DNA of 10,055 nucleotides from Vulcanimicrobiota bacterium (GTDB lineage: Bacteria; Vulcanimicrobiota; Vulcanimicrobiia; Vulcanimicrobiales; Vulcanimicrobiaceae). Below the pieces are notes generated by a model. That model was not told the origin of the DNA, made no database searches, and was given only the letters and a program-made list of their open reading frames with translations. The DNA lies in the NCBI GenBank assembly GCA_019245275.1, contig JAFARW010000138.1, positions 1 through 10,055 of the forward strand, read 5' to 3'. Position 1 is the stretch's first letter. Every line of letters starts with the position of its first letter. Of the stretch, positions 1 through 6,768 are shown piece by piece. A program made the translations under genes and the position numbers.

Positions 1-344
1 TTCACTTCATCGAGGCGTATGCGGTTCGAGCTCAGATCAATCGAACATCGGTGACCTATTCGGCGGACACGGCGCCTTGCGACGCGGTCGTTGCGCTAGC
101 GGCCGACACAAATCTCTTCCTGTGCGAAGCGACGCTCGGACCGTGCGAGACGGAAGCCGAGCCGCGTGGCCACTCTTCGGCTCGCGAAGCCGCGCAGATG
201 GGGACGAGCAGCGGCGCCGGTTCGCTGATGCTCACGCATTACGGAAGCGGCATCTCTCCTGAGTCGCTAGCGGAAGAAGCGCGCCGGCATTTCAAAGGTG
301 AGTGTGGCGTCGCAGACGACTTCCTGCAGATCGTCGTGGGTTAA
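1..344 (+). CDS. MBL-fold metallohydrolase, C-terminal part (5' end outside window)
   Basis: This is the end of a metallo-beta-lactamase-fold hydrolase related to the RNase Z-like group. The open frame runs from base 3 with no stop, so the gene begins before the window. A GTG at 51 lies inside the fold and is unlikely to be the start. Visible family landmarks are TYSADTAPCDAV (the Asp of this motif normally bridges two metals), LFLCEATL, RGHSSAREA (the histidine motif of RNase Z-like proteins) and a final LTHYGSG, whose His is a usual metal ligand. The hallmark HxHxDH motif would lie upstream and is not seen here. Substrate cannot be told from this fragment: tRNA 3' processing, phosphodiester hydrolysis and general hydrolase roles all remain possible. 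A gap of about 95 bp separates it from the next gene. Confidence 0.8.
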   Translation, partial: HFIEAYAVRAQINRTSVTYSADTAPCDAVVALAADTNLFLCEATLGPCETEAEPRGHSSAREAAQMGTSSGAGSLMLTHYGSGISPESLAEEARRHFKGECGVADDFLQIVVG

Positions 345-398
345 CCTCACATGAAACATTCAGGCTACTGCTATACGTTGCATGTTAAACGAAGAGAG

Positions 399-425
399 TG
401 TCATCCTGAGCTTGTTGAAGGACGG
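399..425. repeat. Single copy of a dispersed REP-like motif
   Basis: The segment carries GTCATCCTGAGC, then TTGTT, then GAAGGACG. From general knowledge, variants of this GTCATCCTGAGC...GAAGGA string recur many times between genes in unrelated bacterial genomes. TCCT (404-407) and AGGA (419-422) can pair around an 11-nt interior. No second copy occurs in this window, so its repeat nature here is recalled rather than shown. It ends directly against the GGAGGG ribosome-binding site of the lipoprotein gene. Confidence 0.4.
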
Positions 426-439
426 AGGGCTAGATCGCA

Positions 440-886
440 GTGATCAATCGTCTCTCTCGATACCTAGTTTTCGGTTGCTTATTCGCTTTGGCGGCTTGTT
501 CCGGGAACGGCACAAATGGCGGTCCATTTGGAAATGGTCCGCAGGCGTGCCAACCTGGGACTGCGGTCTCAGATGCGCAGCCCATGCCGAATCAGACGGG
601 CGTCTCGACGACGATCGGGCAAATCATCATCGTCGCCAACGGAAGCGCCAACATTCTGAACGCTAATCCACAGGCCTGGATCATCACGCTTCAGGCTACG
701 TCCGGCCCAATTAATGGGAGTACGCTGAACGCCGTTCCGTTCCCGAACGGTCCCCATCCCTATCCGTCGGATTTCTACTACGCCTCCAACGTTCCGACGC
801 TCAATCCCGGGCAGAATTACACTGTGTTCCTGAGCCGCATCGACGGCACGTGCTCGGCTATCGCGATCGGCAGCTTCTCAACCTAG
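440..886 (+). CDS. Small predicted lipoprotein of unknown function
   Basis: This 148-residue protein is probably exported and lipid-anchored. It starts at a GTG with GGAGGG at 424-429, 10 nt upstream. The N-terminus (MINRLSRYL) is basic and is followed by a hydrophobic stretch and the lipobox LAAC, so the lipidated residue would be Cys20. After it comes a Gly/Asn-rich linker (GNGTNGGPFGNG), then about 110 residues rich in Thr, Ser, Asn and Pro. These include NVPTLNPGQNYTVFLS near the C-terminus, a pattern common in Ig-like or beta-sandwich extracellular domains. Two cysteines (in QACQPG and GTCSA) could form a disulphide. I do not recognise a named family. The gene ends tail-to-tail with pyrE: the palindrome CTAG at 883-886 supplies both stop codons. 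Confidence 0.75.
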   Translation: MINRLSRYLVFGCLFALAACSGNGTNGGPFGNGPQACQPGTAVSDAQPMPNQTGVSTTIGQIIIVANGSANILNANPQAWIITLQATSGPINGSTLNAVPFPNGPHPYPSDFYYASNVPTLNPGQNYTVFLSRIDGTCSAIAIGSFST

Positions 887-1428
887 TTCTCGGTTTTGGC
901 TTCGCCGCGGGGGAGCGAGAATTGGATCAGCGAGCGCACCGGTGCTAAGCCGCGACTGACAACGGCGCAAACCGACACGCGGAGGTTGAGCTCCTCGAGT
1001 CGCGCCTTCGCCGCAAGCACCTCGCGGCCGCTGGTGACGACGTCTTCCAAAAGCAAAACTCGCTGCCCGGCTGCGTAAGCGCCTTCAACGTATTCATCCG
1101 GGAACGCGCCGTACGACTTCGGCGCCTTGCGAACGACGAGCATTGGTAGATCGGCTAATTGAGAAACGGCGGTTGCAATGATGACGCCGCCGAGCTCCGT
1201 GCCGCCGATCAGATCGGGCGACCAATCCGTCACGAGCGGCGTGAACATGCGCGCAATGCGGCGCAGGATTCGCGGATCGGAGAAGAGCCGAAACTTGTCG
1301 ATGTAATAATCGCTGCGGGCGCCGCCGGAGAGCACGTAGTCGCCGCGCGTCAGCGCGCGCTCGACAATCGTTTTACGGAGCCAAGCGAGATCGAGCGGCC
1401 GTAATGAGTTGGAGTCTAAATACTCCAC
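883..1428 (-). CDS. pyrE: Orotate phosphoribosyltransferase
   Basis: This enzyme makes orotidine 5'-monophosphate from orotate and PRPP, the fifth step of de novo pyrimidine synthesis in the cytoplasm. Family landmarks are ERALTRGDYVLSGG and SDYYID near the N-terminus (residues 23-44), IGGTELGGV, VVRKAPKSYG with the catalytic-loop lysines, and the PRPP-binding motif VLLLEDVVTSGRE at about residues 124-136. I chose the GTG at 1428, giving 181 residues, normal for the family. The frame stays open to 1512, but that extension lies inside the preceding gene and is unlike OPRTase N-termini. The start overlaps the end of the solute-binding protein gene by 13 nt. Its ribosome-binding site is weak (TGGAA, 9 nt away), so translation is probably coupled to the upstream gene. 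No other pyrimidine gene is adjacent. Confidence 0.9.
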   Translation of the reverse strand: MEYLDSNSLRPLDLAWLRKTIVERALTRGDYVLSGGARSDYYIDKFRLFSDPRILRRIARMFTPLVTDWSPDLIGGTELGGVIIATAVSQLADLPMLVVRKAPKSYGAFPDEYVEGAYAAGQRVLLLEDVVTSGREVLAAKARLEELNLRVSVCAVVSRGLAPVRSLIQFSLPRGEAKTEN

Positions 1429-3041
1429 TGATATGCGTTCCAGGTCTCCGTGGCGGGATTCGGATCGAATCCTTTGAGATCCGAGTTGACCGGCTGCGCG
1501 GCGTGCACCCACCAGAAGAAGATCTGCGGAACGTCATCGGCCAGCAAACCCTCGATCTTATGGTACGCCGCTTCGCGGCTCGGCTGGTCGAAATGCGTCA
1601 ACGCGTCCTGCTGCGCAGCGTCCATCGCGGGCTTGCAATAGCGCGTGTAGTTGTAACCACCGGGCGGAAACATCGCACAGATGAACTGCGACGAGTCATC
1701 CGGGTCGACGCCGGCATACCAACCGGAGAAGCTCAAATCGAAGTTGCCCAATTGCAAGATGCCGCCTTCGCCGGCCGGCGCGAAGAGTTGCGCGCCGGGA
1801 TAGTTCTTGATCGACATATCGATGCCGACGTTGCGAAGCTGCGACTGGACCAAAACTGATAGCTGCCGGCGCGTAACATTCGTCGTGTTCGTCACGCCCA
1901 AGAGCGAAATGCCGCGGCCGCCTTTCTGCATCATGCCGTTCGGCCCGGGGGCATAACCGGCTTGCTGCAGCAACTGCTTCGCTTTCTGTGGATCGTAATT
2001 GTAGACCGTGACGTTCGGATTGTGCGCCCACATGAATTCCGGATGGTCTTCGGTTGCAATCTTCTGCGTGCCGCATGTAAGCGTGTCGACGAGTTCCTTC
2101 TTGTTGATCGCGTACGCGATCGCCTTACGCACGAGTGGGTTGTCGAGCGGCGGATGCTTCAGGTTTAATAGAACGCTCTCGTACCCGTCGACGTTGTTGT
2201 AAACGACGTTGACGCCGGGGATATTCTGCGTCTCTTTGCATGTGTCGGGCGATGCCTGAAACATCCAATCGATATCGTGCGTCTTCAGTTCGTTGATCGT
2301 CGTATTTTCATCAGGAATGATGTGGATGACAACCTTGTCCAACTTCGGCCGGCCCAAGAAGTAGTTGTCGTTGCGTACGAACGTGAGGTGGTCGCCTTTC
2401 GCCCACTCGGCAAGCTTGAATGGACCTGTTCCAATCGGCTGATTGTTGAACGGAACCCGATTGATGTTGGGATACTTACCCAAGATATGCTCGGGCACGA
2501 CCCAAATTGGATTGTCGCTCTCCGCGAAGAGCGTATTGACGATGGGCGCAAAGCGCTGCTTCATGTGGAAGACGACAGTGTAAGGATCGGGCGTGTCGAC
2601 GCTGCGCACGAGATCATAGCCGCGACGAGATGTCGTATTGTTCGCGGGATTGACGACCGCTTGCCACGAGAACTTGACGTCTTTGCTTGTAAACGGGGCG
2701 CCGTCGCTCCATTTGACGTTCTTGCGCAGATGGTAGGTGACCGTCAGTCCGTCTTTGCTGATTCCACCGTTCTCCAAACTTGGAACGGGATTGGCAAGAT
2801 CCGGAAGCGGATTGCCTTTGGGATCCGCCGTGACGAGGAAATCGAAGACAAGAGCATCCGCCATACCGTCCGTCGTGTTCGAAGCAAGGATCGGATTGAG
2901 GTTGAGCGGCTCACTTTGAATCGCGACCCGCACCTCGCCCGGAATCGTGCCGGGATTGTGCACACCGCTGGTCTGCGTTCCAACCTTCGTGCAGGCCGCA
3001 AGGAGCAAAGCGATCGAGAGCGCGGTGATTATCCGTTTCAT
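1416..3041 (-). CDS. ABC transporter substrate-binding lipoprotein, family 5 (oligopeptide/dipeptide type)
   Basis: This 541-residue extracytoplasmic binding protein belongs to the SBP_bac_5 family (OppA/DppA-like), which captures peptides, nickel or sugars for an ABC importer. The ATG at 3041 gives a clean lipoprotein signal, MKRIITALSIALLLAAC, with lipidation at Cys17. Ten more in-frame codons upstream are less likely to be translated. Family signatures include LRKNVKWSDGAPFTSKDVKFSW, IGTGPFKLAEWAKGDHLTFVRNDNYF and NPLVRKAIAYAINKKELVD. Length is typical. Its ATG overlaps the TGA of the EF-G-like gene as ATGA (3041-3038), and AAGGAAA lies 10 nt upstream, so it is very likely translationally coupled. 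No permease or ATPase gene is in the window, so it may serve a transporter encoded elsewhere. The ligand is not predictable from sequence alone. Confidence 0.92.
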   Translation of the reverse strand: MKRIITALSIALLLAACTKVGTQTSGVHNPGTIPGEVRVAIQSEPLNLNPILASNTTDGMADALVFDFLVTADPKGNPLPDLANPVPSLENGGISKDGLTVTYHLRKNVKWSDGAPFTSKDVKFSWQAVVNPANNTTSRRGYDLVRSVDTPDPYTVVFHMKQRFAPIVNTLFAESDNPIWVVPEHILGKYPNINRVPFNNQPIGTGPFKLAEWAKGDHLTFVRNDNYFLGRPKLDKVVIHIIPDENTTINELKTHDIDWMFQASPDTCKETQNIPGVNVVYNNVDGYESVLLNLKHPPLDNPLVRKAIAYAINKKELVDTLTCGTQKIATEDHPEFMWAHNPNVTVYNYDPQKAKQLLQQAGYAPGPNGMMQKGGRGISLLGVTNTTNVTRRQLSVLVQSQLRNVGIDMSIKNYPGAQLFAPAGEGGILQLGNFDLSFSGWYAGVDPDDSSQFICAMFPPGGYNYTRYCKPAMDAAQQDALTHFDQPSREAAYHKIEGLLADDVPQIFFWWVHAAQPVNSDLKGFDPNPATETWNAYQWSI

Positions 3042-5083
3042 CGTTGGACCGTTTCCTTCGGCGCGACCCACTTCGATGGAACCGGATCGAAGCGTTCATG
3101 CTGCCAGCTGAAACTCCCGAGGCCTTGCGTTGCCGTGCGCAGCTCGCTGATGTAGCGGGAAAGCTCGACCTGCGGCACGTCCGCTTCGACGATGTCGAAG
3201 CCGGATTTCTCGGCCGGATTCATGCCGAGAATTTGTCCGCGTTTGCCGGTCAGCAGCTGAATGACGGCTGAAGTATACGCCGACGGCACGCTTGTCTGCA
3301 CGCGCACGATCGGCTCGAGGACGACGGGATTGCACTTCGGCAGCCCATCGCGCATCGCCATCGCGGCGGCCGTCTTAAACGACTGCTCGCTTGAATCGAC
3401 GCTGTGGTACGAGCCGTCATAGAGAACGACGTGTAGATCGGTCACGGGATATCCGCTGACCGGGCCGTGTTGCAAGGCCTCCCGCACGCCTTTTTCGACT
3501 GCGGGAAAAAATTGGCGCGGGACCACCCCGCCGACGATCTTCTGTTCGAAGGTGACGCCGTGTCCGCGATCCCGCGCTTGAATGCGCAGCCAGACATCGC
3601 CGAACTGTCCGTGGCCGCCGGTCTGGTGTTTGTACCGCGCATGGACTTCGGAGTCTCCCGTGATCGTCTCGCGGTACGGAATCATCGGCGGATGCATCTC
3701 CACGGCGACATTGTACTTACGGCCAAGACGTTCCACGGCCGTGCTAACGTGCTGCTCGCCGTTTCCGAGCAACTGTAATTCGTTCGTGAATTCGGCCCGT
3801 TGCAGGCGAAGCGATGGATCCTCATCGAGGATGCGCGCGAGCATCTGCGAGATCTTCGCCTCATCGAGACGTTCCTTCGGCCTGATTGCGACCGCAAACG
3901 TCGGCTCGCTCGGCGCAACGCGCGGTAACAGAATCTTGAAGTTGTCTGTCGTTAGCGTGTCGCCGGTTGCGACCGTCTCCAACCGCGCAATTGCCACGAT
4001 GCTCCCGGGGCCGGCCTGCGTGATCGCTTCCTGTTTTTTGCCTTGCAAGCGATAGAGGCCGGCAGAACGCACCTTTTCGCTATTCTTCGAGATGTTCGTT
4101 AGCGTGGCGTCCGAACGCAGCGTGCCGGTTAGCACCCGAACCACGGAGAGCTTGCCGGATTGCGGATGGATCAGCGTTTTGATCACATGCGCAACGATGG
4201 GACCCTCTGCCTTTGGTTCGATCGGTCGGCCTTCCGCGTCAACCTGTGGAGCGTTCAGCGGCGAGGGGAACCACTTCTCAATCGCGGCGAGCAATGCGCT
4301 CGTGCCGGAGCCGGGCAAACCGGCAGCGACGACAACCGGAACGATCTGATCGTGCGCGCACTCCGCGCAGAGATCTTTTTCGATCTCCTCGAGTGGCGGC
4401 TCAACGCCTTCGAGCAACTCTTCCATAAGGTGGTCGTCAAAGTCGCTTAATGCTTCCAGAAGTTGGCTGCGCGCGTTCGTCGCTTCCGCAACGAGCGCAT
4501 CGGGAACCGGTATTTCCTTTTGCCCCGTACCGTCATAACTGTAGGCAGCCCTTCTTGCCAAATCGATGTAACCGGTAAAATTTTCAGCGACGCCAACCGG
4601 CAACTGCTCTGCGACCACGTGCCGGCCGTATGCCGACTGCACAGCGGCTAGCGTGGCGGCGAAGTCCGATCCCGGACGGTCGAGCTTGTTGATGACGAAG
4701 AGATGTGGTAGCTTGCGCGACTCGATGAACTCGACGAGCGCGTGCGTCTGCGGAATGCGCGAGGGATCCGCTTCGACGACGATGACGACCGCGTCGGCGC
4801 CAGCGATCGCCGTCTTTGTCTCTTCAAAGAAATCGATGAAACCCGGACAGTCGACCATCGTGAGGTCGACGTCGCCACATTCGGCGTGCGCGAAGCCGAC
4901 GGTGGTTGATTGCGCGTGTGAGATGCATTCGGGCTCGTGGTCGGTGACGGTCGTTCCCTCGATGACCGAACCTTTGCGGCCAATGGCGCCGCAGTGCGCG
5001 AGCACCGATTCGACCAGCGTCGTCTTGCCCGCGTGATGCGAGCCGGCAAAAGCGATGTTCCTCACGCGCGAGATGTCAGACAT
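3038..5083 (-). CDS. EF-G-like translational GTPase (EF-G-2 type paralogue)
   Basis: This 681-residue protein is full length for elongation factor G and appears to keep all five domains. The G domain has P-loop GSHHAGKT (14-21), DCPGF (78-82) and NKLD (132-135). Domain III follows at about ARILDEDPSLRL. Domain IV has RYKHQTGGHGQFGDV and SYHSVDSSEQSFK, keeping the loop histidine of canonical EF-G. Domain V has LEPIVRV and KRGQILGMN. The G-domain end and switch regions match my memory of the EF-G-2/FusA2-like group: TTVTDHEPE replaces the usual leader to the effector loop, and the DTPGH histidine is Phe82. The canonical translocase is probably encoded elsewhere. The role of this group is not settled; ribosome rescue, recycling or stress translation are possible. 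The ATG at 5083 has AGGAG 6 nt upstream. The gene lies 26 nt after the PHP gene. Confidence 0.9.
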   Translation of the reverse strand: MSDISRVRNIAFAGSHHAGKTTLVESVLAHCGAIGRKGSVIEGTTVTDHEPECISHAQSTTVGFAHAECGDVDLTMVDCPGFIDFFEETKTAIAGADAVVIVVEADPSRIPQTHALVEFIESRKLPHLFVINKLDRPGSDFAATLAAVQSAYGRHVVAEQLPVGVAENFTGYIDLARRAAYSYDGTGQKEIPVPDALVAEATNARSQLLEALSDFDDHLMEELLEGVEPPLEEIEKDLCAECAHDQIVPVVVAAGLPGSGTSALLAAIEKWFPSPLNAPQVDAEGRPIEPKAEGPIVAHVIKTLIHPQSGKLSVVRVLTGTLRSDATLTNISKNSEKVRSAGLYRLQGKKQEAITQAGPGSIVAIARLETVATGDTLTTDNFKILLPRVAPSEPTFAVAIRPKERLDEAKISQMLARILDEDPSLRLQRAEFTNELQLLGNGEQHVSTAVERLGRKYNVAVEMHPPMIPYRETITGDSEVHARYKHQTGGHGQFGDVWLRIQARDRGHGVTFEQKIVGGVVPRQFFPAVEKGVREALQHGPVSGYPVTDLHVVLYDGSYHSVDSSEQSFKTAAAMAMRDGLPKCNPVVLEPIVRVQTSVPSAYTSAVIQLLTGKRGQILGMNPAEKSGFDIVEADVPQVELSRYISELRTATQGLGSFSWQHERFDPVPSKWVAPKETVQR

Positions 5084-5109
5084 GCCTCTCTCCTACGGCC
5101 GTGGCGATT

Positions 5110-6537
5110 TCAGCGGCGCCGGCCAGTCTTTTTCTTAGCCGTTTTTTTGGTTGCGGCGTGACGTTTTACGGGCCTCGTGGCCTTCGCCGGTCTACGGACC
5201 GCCTTCTTTATCGCCGCTTTTTTCTTAGCGCCGGCCTTGCGTGCCGGCTTCTTCGCATGCGGTCCAGGCCGCGATGTTTTGCGCGCGGCTTTCTTGGCCG
5301 GCCGCCGCAGCGCCGTGCCGCGCCGCGGTGCGGCCTTTGAACGCACTTTCTGTGCTTTGCGCGGCGGCTTCGTTTTGCGCGCCGTCTTCTTTGCGCCGCG
5401 TTTTGCCGGCGCTCGCGCCTTCGTTCTTCGGGCCGCTACGGCTGTTCGACGCGATCCGCGACCGCGCCGCGGACCATGCGTTTCAAGTTCCGCCAACTCG
5501 GCTCGCCCAAAACCGGTGATGCTGCTGCCGACCAGCGGCGCCACGCTGACCGCTGCGCGTCGCTCGAGATGTTCTTTCGTAGCCCGCAATGCAACGCGAG
5601 CCAAGCGGCCTGCGATCGGAAAGATGACTTCGTTTACTTTCGCCTCGTCGAGCAGACGCAGAATCTGCGCGAAACCGGCGCCTTGGTCCCTCGGGCTGTG
5701 CGCATCGGAGCCGATCGCGATCGGAACGCCCTTGGACTTTGCCTTGCGAATCAGCCGCCGATTGGCGTCGAGGTATTTCTTCCTTTGATCCTCGGGGTTG
5801 TCGCGGTAGAGAAAGCGCGAGTTGATTTCGACCGCGAGGCCTCGGCGCAGGCAAAGATCGAGCAGCTGATTCTCATACTTCTCGACCGTCGCGACCGCAG
5901 GCCATTTGCCGAAGGTCCCGGGCACGTAAAAATGGCCGACGATGTTCGCCGGCAGTTTGTCGAGCGCGTCGAAAAGCGTTTCGACATACAGCTGCCAGGT
6001 GCGATCGGTGCCGACGTGATCGAAAAGCTCCACGAATTCCGGCCGGTCGAAGGCCCATTGGTAATCCGGACCCTTCTCCGGATGTTCGATCGTGATGAAG
6101 TGGACCGAGCGTATGATCGCATCCGGCCGCATCGCATCGACGATATTCTGCGCATCGGGACGCGCGCGCGGATCGTTATCGACCTCCGCGCCGATGGAGA
6201 AGCGCATGCCTTTTCGCAAGCCTTCCGATACCACGGCTGCGTGCGCAACGTCGACGCCGGCCGTCTCCGCTGCGCCGTAAAGATCACCCGCCTCAGCCAG
6301 TTTCAGCGCGCGCCGCACTAAGTTTACGGCCGCAGGATCTTCGAACGTCAGGTAGTTGGTGTGGTCGCTGACCATCAAGAAGCGCGGCGCTCCGCGACGG
6401 CACGCGTGGTAGAACCACAAAAAAAGCATGCGTGCGGAATAAGCGATCGGCCGTTCCTCGGCGTATGGTTTGTGCTCGCCCTTAGCGTGGCCGTGAACGT
6501 CCGGGATCGCCGCAATTCGTGGGTCGCTCAAGGACAA
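5110..6537 (-). CDS. PHP-domain phosphoesterase with histone-H1-like basic tail
   Basis: This 475-residue protein has two parts. Residues 1 to about 330 form a PHP (polymerase and histidinol phosphatase) metallo-phosphoesterase domain with the expected metal-ligand motifs: DVHGH (13-17), SDH (57-59), GAEVD (116-120), SVHF (144-147), GHFYVPG (201-207), VEINS (236-240) and GSDAHSP (276-282). Residues 356-475 are a disordered-looking Lys/Arg/Ala/Pro/Thr tail with no Asp, Glu, Phe, Tyr or Trp, resembling histone H1 or AlgP-type tails. The tail should bind nucleic acid or another polyanion. The substrate of the PHP part is unknown; histidinol phosphate, nucleic acid ends and nucleotides are candidates. 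The start is TTG at 6537 (or TTG at 6531). No Shine-Dalgarno is visible and a stop lies just upstream in frame, so the start region is fixed although initiation may be unusual. It is first in a four-gene run. Confidence 0.85.
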   Translation of the reverse strand: MSLSDPRIAAIPDVHGHAKGEHKPYAEERPIAYSARMLFLWFYHACRRGAPRFLMVSDHTNYLTFEDPAAVNLVRRALKLAEAGDLYGAAETAGVDVAHAAVVSEGLRKGMRFSIGAEVDNDPRARPDAQNIVDAMRPDAIIRSVHFITIEHPEKGPDYQWAFDRPEFVELFDHVGTDRTWQLYVETLFDALDKLPANIVGHFYVPGTFGKWPAVATVEKYENQLLDLCLRRGLAVEINSRFLYRDNPEDQRKKYLDANRRLIRKAKSKGVPIAIGSDAHSPRDQGAGFAQILRLLDEAKVNEVIFPIAGRLARVALRATKEHLERRAAVSVAPLVGSSITGFGRAELAELETHGPRRGRGSRRTAVAARRTKARAPAKRGAKKTARKTKPPRKAQKVRSKAAPRRGTALRRPAKKAARKTSRPGPHAKKPARKAGAKKKAAIKKAVRRPAKATRPVKRHAATKKTAKKKTGRRR

Positions 6538-6542
6538 TGCTG

Positions 6543-6632
6543 TTTAGGTGACTTCAGCGCTCGTCCCTTGAAAAAAAAGCCGACCACGTGGCCGGCAAGG
6601 AGTGTTTAGGTCGAACGTTGCGAGCTTTAGGT
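6543..6632 (-). repeat. Three copies of ACCTAAA upstream of the PHP gene
   Basis: On the minus strand the 7-mer ACCTAAA occurs at 6632-6626, 6611-6605 and 6549-6543. The last two copies extend to the 9-mer ACCTAAACA. Start-to-start distances are 21 and 62 bp, close to two and six helical turns. The copy nearest the gene ends only about 5 nt before the TTG start, and the first copy forms the loop of a 7-bp hairpin. Three copies in 90 bp could be operator sites, promoter elements or chance. Confidence 0.25.
6571..6596 (-). terminator. Intrinsic terminator ahead of the PHP gene
   Basis: On the minus strand GCCGGCC-ACGT-GGTCGGC (6596-6579) forms a 7-bp GC-rich hairpin with one G-U pair, followed at once by eight T residues (6578-6571). 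This is a textbook Rho-independent terminator. It would end transcripts of the sigma factor/methyltransferase unit. It lies only 33 nt before the PHP start codon, so it could also act as an attenuator if the PHP run is transcribed from further upstream. Confidence 0.8.
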
Positions 6633-6768
6633 GCTCGCACCCCCAATCATCGTAGTTTCGGATAGCTTACAACTGTCACTCGTTACGATGATCACCTCCC
6701 CTTGTCCGGCTGTTATCCTCCGCTCGTCTCTAACTCTGGAGGGACCGCGGACGTCTTACAAACGTCCG
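6597..6768 (-). other. Hairpin-rich intergenic region (possible 3' UTR RNA or leader RNA)
   Basis: This region between the methyltransferase gene and the terminator holds no credible ORF but has several inverted repeats on the minus strand. CGGACGT/ACGTCCG (6768-6762 with 6754-6748) encloses the TAA stop of the methyltransferase gene. ATCATCGTA/TACGATGAT (6692-6684 with 6654-6646) is a perfect 9-bp pair with a 29-nt loop. TGCGAGC/GCTCGCA (6639-6633 with 6625-6619) is a 7-bp stem with a 7-nt loop. A Shine-Dalgarno-like GGGGAGGTGATCA lies at 6701-6689, but only a GTG directly abutting it could open a short 22-codon frame. I did not recognise a known riboswitch or small RNA family. Confidence 0.4.

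Noticed and set aside
382..666. Plus-strand 94-codon frame overlapping the lipoprotein gene
   Set aside because: It is an alternative frame of a gene with a clear lipobox and ribosome-binding site, and its product shows no domain.
887..921. Inverted repeat TTCTCG/CGAGAA after the lipoprotein stop
   Set aside because: The 6-bp arms are widely spaced, lie within pyrE coding sequence and have no T-run, so a terminator is not supported.
1429..1512. N-terminal extension of pyrE to an upstream start at 1512
   Set aside because: These 28 codons lie inside the solute-binding protein gene and do not resemble OPRTase N-termini; the GTG at 1428 gives the normal length.
2277..3155. Long plus-strand open frame (292 codons) opposite the solute-binding protein gene
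   Set aside because: It is antisense to a clear family 5 binding protein, has no recognisable domain and no plausible ribosome-binding site. Long antisense frames are expected in GC-rich genes.
5177..5788. Plus-strand frame with an apparent hydrophobic, Ala/Phe-rich product
   Set aside because: It is the complement of the Lys/Ala-rich tail: AAG and GCG codons read as CTT and CGC on the other strand and mimic a membrane protein.
5476..6321. Long plus-strand open frame (281 codons) opposite the PHP gene
   Set aside because: It is antisense to a domain with all PHP motifs in order. Its product is Arg/Asp-rich with no family pattern.
6689..6700. Plus-strand TGATCACCTCCC resembling the 3' end of 16S rRNA
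   Set aside because: Only about ten bases match and no rRNA sequence precedes them. It is better read as a Shine-Dalgarno-like string on the minus strand.
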